NCBI GenBank assembly: GCA_004009845.1 | Contig: RMBW01000089.1 | Coordinates: 1 to 64,000, forward strand | Origin: Davidsoniella eucalypti | Taxonomy: Eukaryota; Ascomycota; Sordariomycetes; Microascales; Ceratocystidaceae | DNA: 64,000 nt | Direction: 5' to 3' | Part shown: piece by piece, positions 1-10,606 of the stretch | How the letters are laid out: each line of letters begins with the position of its first letter | Numbering within the stretch: position 1 is the first letter of the stretch | Translations under genes and position numbers: made by a program | Notes under the pieces: generated by a model | Databases searched by the model: none | What the model saw: the letters and a program-made list of their open reading frames with translations, nothing else | What the model was told of the DNA's origin: nothing

Positions 1-1205
1 ACTTCACTCAGCTCTTTAAAATCCGCCAATACAACCTCAAGACGGTCGGCTTAGAGCCTTCTATCGATAAAGTGAGCCCGTGATAGCTTCATTTGTATCA
101 ACATTTGAATTGTTTGTTTCTCGTGTTTTTGTCGGTCTGCCCATGTTCATTTATTCATATAAGGACAAGATAGCTTCTAAAACCGAGATTTTTCCTCTCT
201 TCTCAATCTTCTCATATTCCTCTTCCATCTATTGTTGCCAATGATTTTTTGTTCGCATAGCCGCAGCTCTCGGCTTTCGAAAGTATGATCTCAAAATACG
301 ATATCGCCAATCGTTCTATTGGCTAAAACTCCTGTCTTATTTTCTTCCTATCTCGATTTGTTGAGGCTATTGTCCCACAATCTCTAAACGAAAAAGCTAT
401 TGGTTATTAATTTCGCTCAAAAACACCATTAGAACTGCTGCCTTCCACTCCATCTGATCATCTCTGATGTGATGCCAATTCATCACCAGACTTATCTCGA
501 CATTTTGGCCTCATTTGTTCTTTTTGTTCTTTTTCACCATCGTCGTATTTCCATGTCAACTAAATAGCACAAGGCCGATTCAAGCTTACATCTTTAGACC
601 AAGCGTGCACTATATCGTATACTCATTAGGATTCCATCATCTCTTCTTGTCTCGGCCTTATCAACACAGATATCGCCATGAACAACATAAAGCCGCCAAG
701 AAACGAGTAACAAGTTGGTCAACACATCAAACTTGTTGATGTGCGTGTGCCATATGCTCAGCATCCAACTTTATATCCTCGAGGCCATGCCAAGCTCAAT
801 TTTCTTCGCGGCTGTAACCGCTTTAGCATAATGAGTCTCTCATCATGTCTTATAAGCTCATGTTACATAGAATATCACGGTTCATCAAAACTTTATCAGA
901 TGGTACCTCAAACTTATGGTCCATCACTACTTATATGTATATATGGGAAAAAGTCTCGAGAAGACAAACATACAAGGGTTATAAACCCTATCACAGAGCA
1001 CCCATTTACTAGGGTATGTAACCCTATAATCGGACGATAAAGTTGGAGCGACGAATCAAAATAACATAAAGAACTCACGATTGCGTACAAATAAAACTAG
1101 ACTTTAAGATTTGATGCTATGATTATAGTTGTACTATGTAGATTAGACGAGGAATGCAAACAAAAACACCCTCACAAGCAAAAAAAACAACACTGGAATC
1201 TACCT
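1..1205. other. gene-free stretch at left edge
   Basis: I find no supportable gene. The open frames here are short, low-complexity and lack family resemblance. The stretch around 960-1035 contains short self-complementary AGGGTTATAAACCCT-like motifs, but these are isolated and not a telomeric array. Confidence 0.5.
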
Positions 1206-1320
1206 CTAGATTAATCCAGCCACCATGGCCAACGTTGTCACGACCACAAGGCTTGCGAATACACCAAGACCAGAGATACTACGAGGAGTTGCACTTGGCA
1301 CAATACCGCAACACGTTCTA
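1206..1320 (-). pseudogene. possible GPI-anchor-signal C-terminus (orphan exon)
   Basis: On the minus strand this segment reads as a peptide with a pair of cysteines, a small-residue patch (SATPRSISG) and then a hydrophobic tail of about 18 residues, ending at a stop at 1206-1208. That layout is typical of the C-terminal GPI-attachment signal of fungal cell-surface proteins. Just upstream in the same strand is TACTAAT followed by CACTAG, which could be a branch point and acceptor. No upstream exon with coding character could be joined, and an in-frame stop lies directly before the fragment. It may be a last exon of a gene I cannot assemble, a relic, or chance. Confidence is low. Confidence 0.2.
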
Positions 1321-2085
1321 CTAGTGGCGAATTAGTATTGAAGTTTGAGCTGCTCTTCTTGAGAAATACTGGTCCTAATGAAACAGACATAGCTCTTGAT
1401 ATCCCAGATCTACAGGATTTTGCATTTCGGGTTTGGTATAAAGTTGAAAATTGAACAGCTTGCTACGTTGTATTTATAAATACACAGGCTTATGATTCTT
1501 TATTTGTGTTGGAGGTTGTAAGTTGATGTCATGAAATGATAATATTGTGTCAAGGCTAGGGATTATGCCAGGACCCTTCATAAGGGTTCACAAAGGTCCA
1601 TAAGGATGTGTTGCTCAGACTGTACATAACCAATCAAAAGAAACCTGATGAAATGATGAAAATGGATATACCCTAGGCAAAAGGACCATGGTACTCTACG
1701 TCCCATCCTTTCACGGTTTGTATATTCAGTCAAGTAGTCTGAAGTCATGTATCGATGATTTTTTTTCTCTGAAAGAAGAGCACCTATACAAGCTGGTGGA
1801 CAGACTAGACTAATGATATCAAGACTGGAAGCCGAGTTCATGGTCTAAATTTTGTTCCAATGTTGGATTTCATTAGTACACCTACAACGTACATACACTC
1901 ACTGACTAAGCAACTTGCTCTTTCCCTGTATGACCATACTTGATCTCAATGTTGCCTAATTTCGGCCTTCATCATTTTATTTATCACCATCTTGCTTCAT
2001 GCGCGTCTTGCTACAGTAAAAACCACCAACACTTGAATCAACTTTGACCTTCCTCTATGCTTTGACTTACAAGCTGCTGTAAATG
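1321..2085. other. gene-free spacer
   Basis: No supportable feature seen. AT-rich sequence between the orphan fragment and the start of the kinase-like pseudogene. The minus-strand frame at 1578-1841 has no recognisable family character. Confidence 0.4.
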
Positions 2086-3764
2086 ATGGATTTTTTTTTA
2101 AATTTATCTCGAGAGCAGATGGTAGAGTTGTTACAGGTTAGTGGTTTTACAAGACATGCATTTTCCAACAAAATGAATTCCATAACTAAGTAATTTTAAT
2201 TTATAGAAAACCCTACTTGACGCGGAAGCCTCATATCAGACATTAAAACATAAAGGTTACGATGAGACCACAGAAGCCTACGACAATGTTGAAATCGTCA
2301 CATTCAACCCTAATACCCGATATGCCACAGAAATTCGACGTGAGGAGAGAGTATTGGGCGAACAGGCCAACCGGGCTTTGATGGAACAGTTTCAGATCCA
2401 AGCTTCACTGGATTCTCAGCTTGAGAATATGCTAGAACCTCATGCCCAGGCTTTGCTAGGGGAAGCTTCAAATGAGTCTACCCAGTCTTCACGTGAGCTA
2501 GAAAGTATGTGTTGCTAGTGCTAATACCAGTCACACCGAACATGTAACTATGTCTTCTGATCAACAGCGATCTGGTAGAAAAAGACGTCTTTCAAAGTTC
2601 ATTATATGCAACTCTGGCCTTCTTTATGGATACATCACGACTGGCGAGTCTTTTCTTGACTATCGACAAAAAGACACCTAGTACCGTCAATTACTATCTT
2701 TCTGTCCCCAGTGAAGATATCTCTAGTATTCCACGTCTTGACCAAGTAAATGGCCCTATGGATACTGAGACGATTGAGGAGCAGATCGAAAATATCAAGC
2801 AGGCGCCAATTGCTTATATCCTGACGCTGATGCTCCTACCACTTGAACAGCCAAAACTCAGCTTAGAGAATATTCAGGAACTGAGATCCCAAGTACGTTC
2901 TTTACCATTTAAGTATGAAGATGACGAGTCAGGCAAAGTAGGCTCTAGTTCAAGCTCAAGCTTAGGATCTCATCCAACTGCCCCCGGAGAAAGTGGTGAT
3001 GGAGATGATAGTACAGGAGGAGGACATAGCAACAGTTTTGTGCTTCAGCCTCAAGCACGAACTGCTTGCCCCCCCTTTCTAGTTACTGTACACAGCAATA
3101 ACTCTATGGCTTAGTCCATGGCCTGGAACTTGACCAAAACTGCCCAAATTACCCATTTTATCAGAAAGCTACTGAGGATACTCAAGGCCAACGCCATCCC
3201 TTGAGTTTCTCTCAGTTCTTGAATGCTATCAAGATCCAAATGGATGATAATCTTGACAATGGCTGTGAAGATCTGAACAAACATGGTGCTGTTGGGTCCT
3301 TGGTCAAACTCACATTATACCCATTTGGCTATACATTTGTTGGAAAAGGTATTGAGAGTGAAGATCTGTGGCTGCTTCTAAAAGAGCTTCTTGCTTATTC
3401 AAAACTCAATAGACTCCAAGGAACTGCTATTCCTGTTTGTCTTGGAAGTGTCATGCTGAAGATAGGAATTCCTCTGAGGCTCCATGATTATAAGCATGTT
3501 CTTTTACTTTCTTATGCTGGCGAGTCTATCACAGCAATGTCGGAAGAAGGCTACAACTACCTTAGAGAGATGGCTTCTCAAATGGCGGAATATGGTGTTG
3601 AGCATGGGGATCTTGAAGAGAGAAATATTCTACAAGATCGCAAGTCAGGGAAGCTGATGATCATTGATTTTGATATGGCAAATATTCTAGACCGGCCACA
3701 ATCAAGAAAGAGACCTTTTGGTAGTATTGATACCGAGCCAGAACAGAGGTCTAAGAATTTGTAA
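2086..3764 (+). pseudogene. kinase-like multigene family pseudogene, copy A
   Basis: Decayed member of a large fungal family of proteins with a C-terminal protein-kinase-like domain. The likely start at 2086 reads MDFFLNLSREQMVELLQ, then a GTTAGT donor (2137) and a TTATAG acceptor (2205-2206). The frame continues in the YDNVEIVTFNPNTRYA segment and stops at about 2519. A one-base shift then leads into the RSGRKRR segment, and another shift into 2626-3114. An in-frame TAA breaks the conserved CTQQ-LYGLVHGLELD block near 3090-3150. The kinase-like part (3150-3764) keeps EHGDLEERN, with Gly-Asp in place of Arg-Asp in the catalytic loop, and IIDFDMA in place of DFG. Compared with copy B the N-terminal middle part is deleted. 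The family is abundant in filamentous ascomycetes and its role is not known. With at least three breaks it cannot make a full protein. Confidence 0.7.
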
Positions 3765-4606
3765 GTAGACCAAGCTCATGTTTCAGTGTAATTGAGTGCA
3801 TAATATATAATTTGTTTTCCAAAATACATATAACTACTATTAGAATCTTTCATGAACCTACCTTTTTTCTTAGGTATCAGCTTGTATTGTCATTAAGCTT
3901 AATATCCAACAATCATTTGATAACCAGGGTTGAGTGCCTCTAAAAGTAGTTTATTATATTTGGTCAATGCCTCGGAATTTGAGTTGAGTATCATGATTGG
4001 ATAATCATAGTAAACAGCCTTTGAAATTGCTCAGAATACTGTCTTAATGAATCATTCAAAGGAAGTCATCTTTCAACAAGCTCTGTGCTTTAGATATAGT
4101 TGTAGGACTTGCTTGATAATCAATCTCTACTTGTGTTTCTTTGCATGTCAGTTACCATTGATTTTATACGTGTTTCTATTGTCTTACGGATAGGAGAACA
4201 TCGGTTTCAAGGGAGGGCCTAGAATGGATATACAATAATTGTTAAAACGTATCGAATATATGCTGTTTAGTTTAACTTAACTTTGGCCCAAGTGATGGTC
4301 TATGAAGATATCAAGCTATATGCCGATATTGGATGTACTAATAGACACAGTTTCAAAAATCTCCGCTATTTTATATACAGCTCGGATGGAACAAGAACCT
4401 CCATATTTTAAGATGGCCACGGCAGAATGTTACTGGCGACGGAAATATAAAAGTTTAGAGGATACGATAGCTATGGATTAGAGATAGCCTAGTATATAAG
4501 ATGTGATATCACGATTGATGGGAAGGACATATCGCCATAACTATATAAGCTTCAGTACAAATGATTCAGTCCTAGAATGTAATTGTTCTTATTTTGAGTA
4601 GTTATT
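3765..4606. other. gene-free spacer between relics
   Basis: No open frame with recognisable content. AT-rich. It probably includes decayed sequence upstream of the Sde182-like fragment, but I could not read a continuous frame through it. Confidence 0.4.
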
Positions 4607-4918
4607 CAAAATGACGGTGATGCCTATGAAGAATGTTATGATATATCGCTCAAGATAACTCCTGTAGATGGTGATGATAAGATTGTCGACGTCCAACTTC
4701 CTAGCTATGAGCAGTGTTGTGTAGAACTACTAAGCCGGAAGCCAGTACTGAAGGGTCAGAAGATACACATCATCTTGGAGGTCACGGATAATGGTACCCC
4801 AGCTTTGACAAGCTACAAGCGTATTGTTGTCAAGGCTACTAACAAAGACTTGAAGGGCGGCAACTCTGGGGCGGGTAGTGATGCTATTAGTGAGGCTTTT
4901 TCAGCCATGTTGAACTAA
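4607..4918 (+). pseudogene. C-terminal remnant of Sde182/DUF1593-like protein
   Basis: An open frame of 103 residues ends at a TAA at 4916-4918 and has no own plausible start. The frame stays open back to about 4583, where a stop closes it. It carries the segment KIHIILEVTDNGTPALTSYK, which closely resembles the C-terminal beta-domain of Sde182-like cellulose-binding proteins (DUF1593 family), where HxILEVTDxGTPxLTxY is a hallmark. The fungal versions have an N-terminal nucleoside-hydrolase-like domain of several hundred residues; none of it is seen upstream. The tail of about 20 residues (GGNSGAGSD...) is not typical. It sits between two kinase-like pseudogenes. I interpret it as a truncated relic. 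It could alternatively be a last exon of a gene whose other exons are lost. Confidence 0.5.
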
Positions 4919-4950
4919 GAGTTAAGTATCAGTAGCATTTGAATTGCATG

Positions 4951-6604
4951 TCAACTACCATGACCCCCTCCTCCTTCTGTGTTACTATCATCACCATCAC
5001 GTAGCTCGGGAGTATCTGGATGGGCCTCTGGGCTTAGATGTGGACCTGCTTCGCCTGATGTGTCATCTTCATATGAACTTGGTAGAGAGCGAGCGTATTT
5101 AAGACCTTAATGCCTGAACCTCGCTTAAACTGAGTTTTGACTGTTCAAGTGATAGGAGCATCAGTGTCAAGATATAAGCAATTGGCGTCTGCTTGATACT
5201 TTCATTCTGTTCCTCGATAATCTCAGGATCTACAGGGTCTTCATCTTGATTAAGCAATGGAATACTAGAGATTTGTTCTCTGGGAATACAGAGGGAGTAA
5301 TGAACAGTGCTAGGGTTTGCCATATCAATACTCAAGAAAACGAAGGACTCGCCAGTTGTGATATCCATATAGAAGCCCAGAGTTAATCATCATATGATGT
5401 ACCTGTGTCACAGCTGAAGTAACAAGATGACGACTATTTATATTCTTTTTCTCTTCAACAGATTCATTCGAAGGTGTTTCTGTACCCCCTTTTGTTATAG
5501 AAGAAGGATGGATCTGAAGTAGAAAGATGGTTTAGGGCTGCTTGAAGCTGAACAGGAGGTAGCTTATGAGCTGCCTTGTACTCCACAATGAAGAGTAGCT
5601 TTTCGATTTTGACAGGTCTAGGAGCCATCAGGGAGTCTTGGGGATCCCGAGAGATGCCTTGACTGATATTAAAATAGGAGGGCCGAGAAGTTGAAGGTGT
5701 CTCGCTAGGAGCACTAGATGAAGCAGCCCTTTTCCTACCAGATTGATGTTGATCCCGCTGAGTATTCGCGCTTTCTCTATGACGGAGACTAGCAACATTG
5801 ATGTTTTCTGGCTCATCCGAAGATCTAGGCAGATCCGTTGAGGCCTGGGTCTGAGACTTTAGTAGATCCCGGAGTTGAGAATATACTGAATCTTGGAACT
5901 GTTGCTGCTCTGGTTCTCTCTGCTGACGTCGTTGAATCTCGTTGGCATATCGTGTGTTCGAATTGAATATTACTTCCTTAACTCCATTATAGGCCGTAGT
6001 TGTCTTTTTGCGTAGATAAATATTGATAACTTTCTGGACATGATCCTCAATGGCAGGTGTGGAAAATTTGATCACGTTGCCCTCACTGGATAGCAACAGA
6101 CTGCATAAAATACTCTGGGCAGCAACAGTTGCACTGGAACCATCAAATAAAGCCTCCTGTTTAAAGACGGATTGAAACTCTGGAAACTTCTGCTAATGAA
6201 TGCCTTGGAAGTCTGACCAGGATTTGAGAAGATGTGGGTATAATCGATTAGCAACCGAAGTAGGTCCCCCTGTTGTGAGCCGAGACAATACCGTCTCTAT
6301 TTGGTAGGTTTGGAAGTTGAGAGCAAAGCCGTTATAGAGGTTAGTTGCAAATGTTGTTTTTCTGTTTAGGCGGTCGATTTTCTCAGCTCTCTGTTCGGCG
6401 ACATCTTTTTCGACTCGTTCCTGCTCAGCTCTCTGATCGGCTTCTCGAGCTCTCTGTTCAGAAGCTTTTGCATCCCGATCCCTTTGCTAAGATATTGAAA
6501 ACGAGTTAGATCTAAATTTTGTGCAAAGGAGCCTACATTTATGTGTAATTACTAACCTCGAATAGCTGAAATATTTCTTCTTTGGTTAATTTAGATATAT
6601 CCAT
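4951..6604 (-). pseudogene. kinase-like multigene family pseudogene, copy B
   Basis: Second member of the copy A family, in inverted orientation. The start codon at 6604 opens MDISKLTKEEIFQLFE, then a GTTAGT donor and a TTAG acceptor, followed by a charged coiled-coil segment rich in Arg, Glu and Gln (QRAREADQRAEQERVEKD). One in-frame TAG lies at 6192-6194 (after DFQGIH). The frame then runs through YNGVKEVIFNSNTRYA, a Ser/Gln-rich linker and LLFIVEYKAAHKL to a frameshift near 5464. Another shift comes near 5350, before the ITTGESFVF block, and a TAA near 5100 follows IAYILTLMLL. A residual acidic, Gly-rich stretch ends at a stop at 4951-4953. The C-terminal kinase-like domain present in copy A is absent. 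The first intron sits at the same place and phase in both copies. Confidence 0.7.
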
Positions 6605-6650
6605 GATGTTTGGCAGCTTTTAGTTAAGAAAAGTAGAGCTAATATTTTTA

Positions 6651-6741
6651 TTTTTATTTTTTTTTTATTCATTTTTATTAAGGTGGAAATGGAGCTCTTG
6701 ATAGCTATGTAGCACCTCGGTATCCTAAGATACACAGCCCT
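6651..6741 (-). repeat. SINE-like retroposon end, long variant, copy 1
   Basis: On the plus strand a T-rich run (about 6645-6680) is followed by GGTGGAAATGGAGCTCTT and then a block up to CAGCCCT. The block is about 90% identical to 55154-55223. Read on the minus strand the unit ends in an A-rich tail, as the 3' end of a retroposon would. A weak match, GAGCTAATA (left) and GAACTAATA (right), might be an aged target-site duplication. It lies just upstream of the copy B start. Confidence 0.6.
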
Positions 6742-8587
6742 GAACTAATACTAGTATACAATGTAAGGTGAATGACAGCCTACTTCTCAACAGTGACAGG
6801 CCACTGAGATACAGAACATTTGTTATGGTTTCGTTATATGCTATTCCTGCGCATTTCAACTTCTAATCCTTTCCGGGAAAAACCTAATATTAAAGAAGTA
6901 AGTGAGTCTATTGTGTTGGAACACAATGTGCTTTGCGAGAAATAGGACCTATTCATCAAATCGTGTACTAGCCTCATACATCACGTGACTTACCTCGACT
7001 CCTATATAATAATACATAACATTTCCTTCATAGCTATTAACATGCTACTTGGCAAGTTCGCTATTTTCGCGTTAGACCTCCTAACGCGATTCTTCTTCAT
7101 GAGATATCTTTAGCAATGGCCAAAAAAATGAAATATATATGTATATAGCATGTGATTCACGCGCCACTATTATTGAACAACATACTAAAAAAAAAGTAGA
7201 TATCTAAGAAAGGTATCTTTGTTGATGTTGCAATGGTCAGCCAAAATTATGACGTGGAGAGCTTAGGAATATGCTAGTTTCACTGGCTGGAAGACATCAA
7301 CATCAAGAGGCTAAAGGAGATAGGTTGTATGATGATGTTGTAGTGCTAGCATTTCAAGATAAACTAAAAAAGCTTGTGTGAAGCGTGGCCATCAAGGAGT
7401 AGCAGAGAGTAGAGACCCTCGTGACGATTGTCAATATATGAACTGAAATGTTCCTGCCAGTGCCTAGAGGACTTTGCAGCCCGTATACAGTGGACCGTTG
7501 GCGATGTTGTCAAGACTAACCACCACCCGGTGATATCCGTTAATGGGTCGGTTGGATCTGTACTAATTCAACTAGACCTAGAGGCAGGAAGCATCTTGCG
7601 TCTAGATGCCTCGAGCACGACGGCAAGCCTAGCAAACTGTTCTCAATTAAATGAAGCACGTTGTAGTCGGCATCTCTAGACACGACCAGAAGGACAGGAC
7701 AGGGAGAGAAGAACACAAAGACGAGGAATATCAAGTGCTATATATAATCTAGATAGAAGAGTCGTTGTTGATGATTTGAGTAAGTGTTGTTATAGGTGTA
7801 AGAGGACATTAAGATACCTTTTCTATAACTTGTTTACATATAACTATAGGAATTAACTATGGATACTGCTATATCTCGTATACCTGCTATCAATATCATA
7901 TAACGACACCATAACAAATGTTCAGTATCTCAGTGGCCTGCCATTGTTGAGAAGTAGATTGTCCTTCACCTTACACTGTATACGGGGAATAAGAAAGAAA
8001 ATAAATTCCAAAAATATGTAAACAATAAGATAGTTGATGAAGATATATATATGAAACAAAAAGTGAAAAACAGCACGAGAAACCCGAAAAAAGAGAAATG
8101 AGGGGTACAAAAAGAAGAAAAGATGTAGAAAACTAAAAAGAAAGCCCGAGACGTGTCATAGGTATGATAAATAGAGTGGATATGAGAGAGAACATGAACA
8201 AAATCTACAAAGAAGATGAAAAGGAAAAAAAAAAAGAAATAGAATAAATATTCCACATACATATATGTATGTATATGGAATCCCCCGAAAAAATGTATAC
8301 AAAAAAGATTCATGGCATTACGGAAAACAAAAAAGGAATAGACTTTTGTAAGCCCGTAATAGAAAAAAAAAGGCTAAAGAAATGGAAGATAAAGACGCTC
8401 ATTAAAGAAAAAACACGCCGATGAGTTTTGGGGGAAAAGAAAAAGAGGAACATGAAAAAAGAAGATAAAACAGTATGTTTTGGTCATAGAAAGGAACAAA
8501 AAGAGGAACATATGTGAAGGGAACAAGATCTGATAGCTATGAATCTTCCTCAAGAAGACAAACCATCCTAGCATCATCCTCGTCAGT
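6742..8587. other. gene-free stretch with a long purine-rich tract
   Basis: No gene seen. From about 7980 to 8520 the plus strand is strongly purine-rich, with many AAAGAAAA and GGAACA runs. On the minus strand this pyrimidine-rich block would be the 3' untranslated region of the C2H2 factor that ends at 8588. The weak frame at 7428-7679 lacks family resemblance. Confidence 0.5.
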
Positions 8588-10606
8588 CTATGGCTTAGGT
8601 GCTGAAGCCTGTGATAGTTGCGTTGCTATTAAAGATATGTTTTTCTCCAAGGTGGCGATCTGCTCTGACTTTTCACGATCAGTTTTTTCTAGCGTCACAA
8701 TACGTGCCTCGAGACTGATAATGTAGGTCCATAGAGCAGCCGTGGGATTAGATGCGAACATGTTGAGATTTGGATCGACGGTTGTAGCGGGTTGTGCAAC
8801 TGCTGTGGATGCTGACGTTACTGTTGGCGTTGTAGCCGTTGCAGAAGTTGTAGGGACGTCGACAGTATCAGTCCGAGATCGATCTTCGGCGCCAGCGCTA
8901 TCGGATGGACGACTCAACGTTGACTGTAAGCTCTGTGTGAGTGTTGACGTGCGTTGACCATCGACATTGGGGTCGGAGGTATGGTCTATCTCTTTGGGAT
9001 TAGGTGATATACCGACTGTCACATATATAGGATTGGCGGCTGAAGCGATAGTGACGGCGTTGTTGTCAGATGCACTAGTGGTTTGTAACTGCATGGGAAC
9101 GCGGGGATCGTGATACTGCGACGTAGTTGAAAACTGGCCACTAGCTTCCAGCGAACCATTGCGGTCATCAGGCTGCCCAAACACAACACCACCCATGGAC
9201 GATGTGTTGGTATCAAGTAGACTGTGTCCATCCATGCCATCGGAGTCGACATATGATGTGTTCATGCTAGTCCGACGTGCCGCACAGCCTCCAACACCTT
9301 TGCTATGGCGAGCCAGGGCATCACCACGAGCAAACTTCCGTTCGCACTTGGGACAAACATGTGGCTTCTCGCCGGTATGGAGTTTGCCATGACGCTTTAG
9401 ATCATGTTGGCGGCGAAATCGCATGTCGCATTGGTTACAGCTGTATGGCTTGTCTGCTGGGAGTGTTAGTATACCGACAAGAGATTGGGATGTCTGCGAA
9501 AAACCTGACGAACCTGTACCTGTTTGTGGCGACGCAAGGGCATAGGACATAGTGCGACCCGGAGTAGTCGGTAGAGCCATAGGACTAGGCCCGGGCTGTA
9601 GTTGAGGGCCGGGATACGCCATGTTTTCGTGGGACTTGCTCGCCTCCTGGATGGCCACAGCAGCCTGATGTTGGACGCTTTCGATATCAAGGTCCATTGG
9701 CGTTGGACTTGCTGTTACCTGTACGCCAGATAGAGCAGACTGGTGGGCTTGTGACTGTTGGAGTGTATGATTCGTAACGTCAAGTGAGTTCGCAGAGTTA
9801 TGCTGAGACTCGAGCGGTGATGCCTGTGAATTCGCATTTGCTGTCGAAACCTCGAGAGCACGGGCAGCAGCTTCAGTATCCATAAGGTGCATGACTTCTT
9901 GATGTTCTGCAGGCGTCAAGGTACGCGGTTGCTCGTCATGCTGAGGCTGTGACTGGTGGTGTTCGTGGGTATCCTGAGATTGGTGTTGTTGATGGTCGGG
10001 GGTGAGCTCGTGAGAGTGCGATTCCCCGTTAGTTGTGATTGGAGCCGATGGGTGTGAAGGGATCTGGGAATGAAGCTGCTGCTGCTGCTGTTGCTGTGGA
10101 GATTGGTGTTGGTAGTCTTCGGTAGTCTGGACTTGCGGCTCAAAGACTTGATCGTGCTGTACTTGTAGTTCATGCTGATGTGGTAGATCGGCCTTTTGAG
10201 CGTTGGAGCCAGCAATAGTCTCGCCGACGGTGATCCTGGATACTCTGTCCAGCTGCTCGTGATGGGCTAACACAACAGAGTCCTCTTCGAGGCGCGCGAC
10301 CTTGATTGCGTGTCTTGCATCTTCTTGGATGTCCTCTAACGAACGCTTGAGTGGGTTGGGGCTTCCGACAATGGGGCCTGTGGCTACGCCATCGTGAGCG
10401 TCAATAGTGCTCTGAGCTAGAGCGTGAACCCCAGCGTCGGCCCGTGACTGGGCTTGAGAAGCGATGGCATCAGCATGCATAGCAGCGACTGCGGCAGCGG
10501 CAGCTTCCTCGCTGGGAGTCAGGGTCGGGGTCGTGACGGGTGATGCGACAGGATGCGCGGCGGCAGCCTCCGGGAGGAGCAAGCTGTTGTTTGACTCGGT
10601 GGGCAT
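8588..10606 (-). CDS. C2H2 zinc-finger transcription factor (two tandem fingers)
   Basis: Single-exon frame of 672 residues. It is a predicted nuclear DNA-binding regulator. Two adjacent C2H2 fingers lie at about residues 385-440: CNQCDMRFRRQHDLKRH, a TGEKPH linker, then CPKCERKFARGDALARH, followed by the SKGVGGC tail often seen in fungal two-finger factors of AZF1-like type. The N-terminal half is rich in Gln, His and Ala, including a Q7 run, which is typical of activation regions. The last 50 residues form a leucine-heptad coiled coil (about 625-667) that could mediate dimerisation. The start at 10606 gives the longest frame and is followed by low-complexity sequence, so a later start cannot be ruled out. 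The upstream region to the next gene is long and contains the MITE at 11.8-12.3 kb. Its targets cannot be told from sequence. Confidence 0.85.
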   Translation of the reverse strand: MPTESNNSLLLPEAAAAHPVASPVTTPTLTPSEEAAAAAVAAMHADAIASQAQSRADAGVHALAQSTIDAHDGVATGPIVGSPNPLKRSLEDIQEDARHAIKVARLEEDSVVLAHHEQLDRVSRITVGETIAGSNAQKADLPHQHELQVQHDQVFEPQVQTTEDYQHQSPQQQQQQQLHSQIPSHPSAPITTNGESHSHELTPDHQQHQSQDTHEHHQSQPQHDEQPRTLTPAEHQEVMHLMDTEAAARALEVSTANANSQASPLESQHNSANSLDVTNHTLQQSQAHQSALSGVQVTASPTPMDLDIESVQHQAAVAIQEASKSHENMAYPGPQLQPGPSPMALPTTPGRTMSYALASPQTGTGSSGFSQTSQSLVGILTLPADKPYSCNQCDMRFRRQHDLKRHGKLHTGEKPHVCPKCERKFARGDALARHSKGVGGCAARRTSMNTSYVDSDGMDGHSLLDTNTSSMGGVVFGQPDDRNGSLEASGQFSTTSQYHDPRVPMQLQTTSASDNNAVTIASAANPIYVTVGISPNPKEIDHTSDPNVDGQRTSTLTQSLQSTLSRPSDSAGAEDRSRTDTVDVPTTSATATTPTVTSASTAVAQPATTVDPNLNMFASNPTAALWTYIISLEARIVTLEKTDREKSEQIATLEKNISLIATQLSQASAPKP

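Noticed and set aside
960..1035. Telomere-like ACCCTA/AGGGTT motifs
   Set aside because: Only isolated single motifs, also scattered at 25.7, 31.8, 43.4 and 48.3 kb; no tandem array, so no telomere or interstitial telomeric tract.
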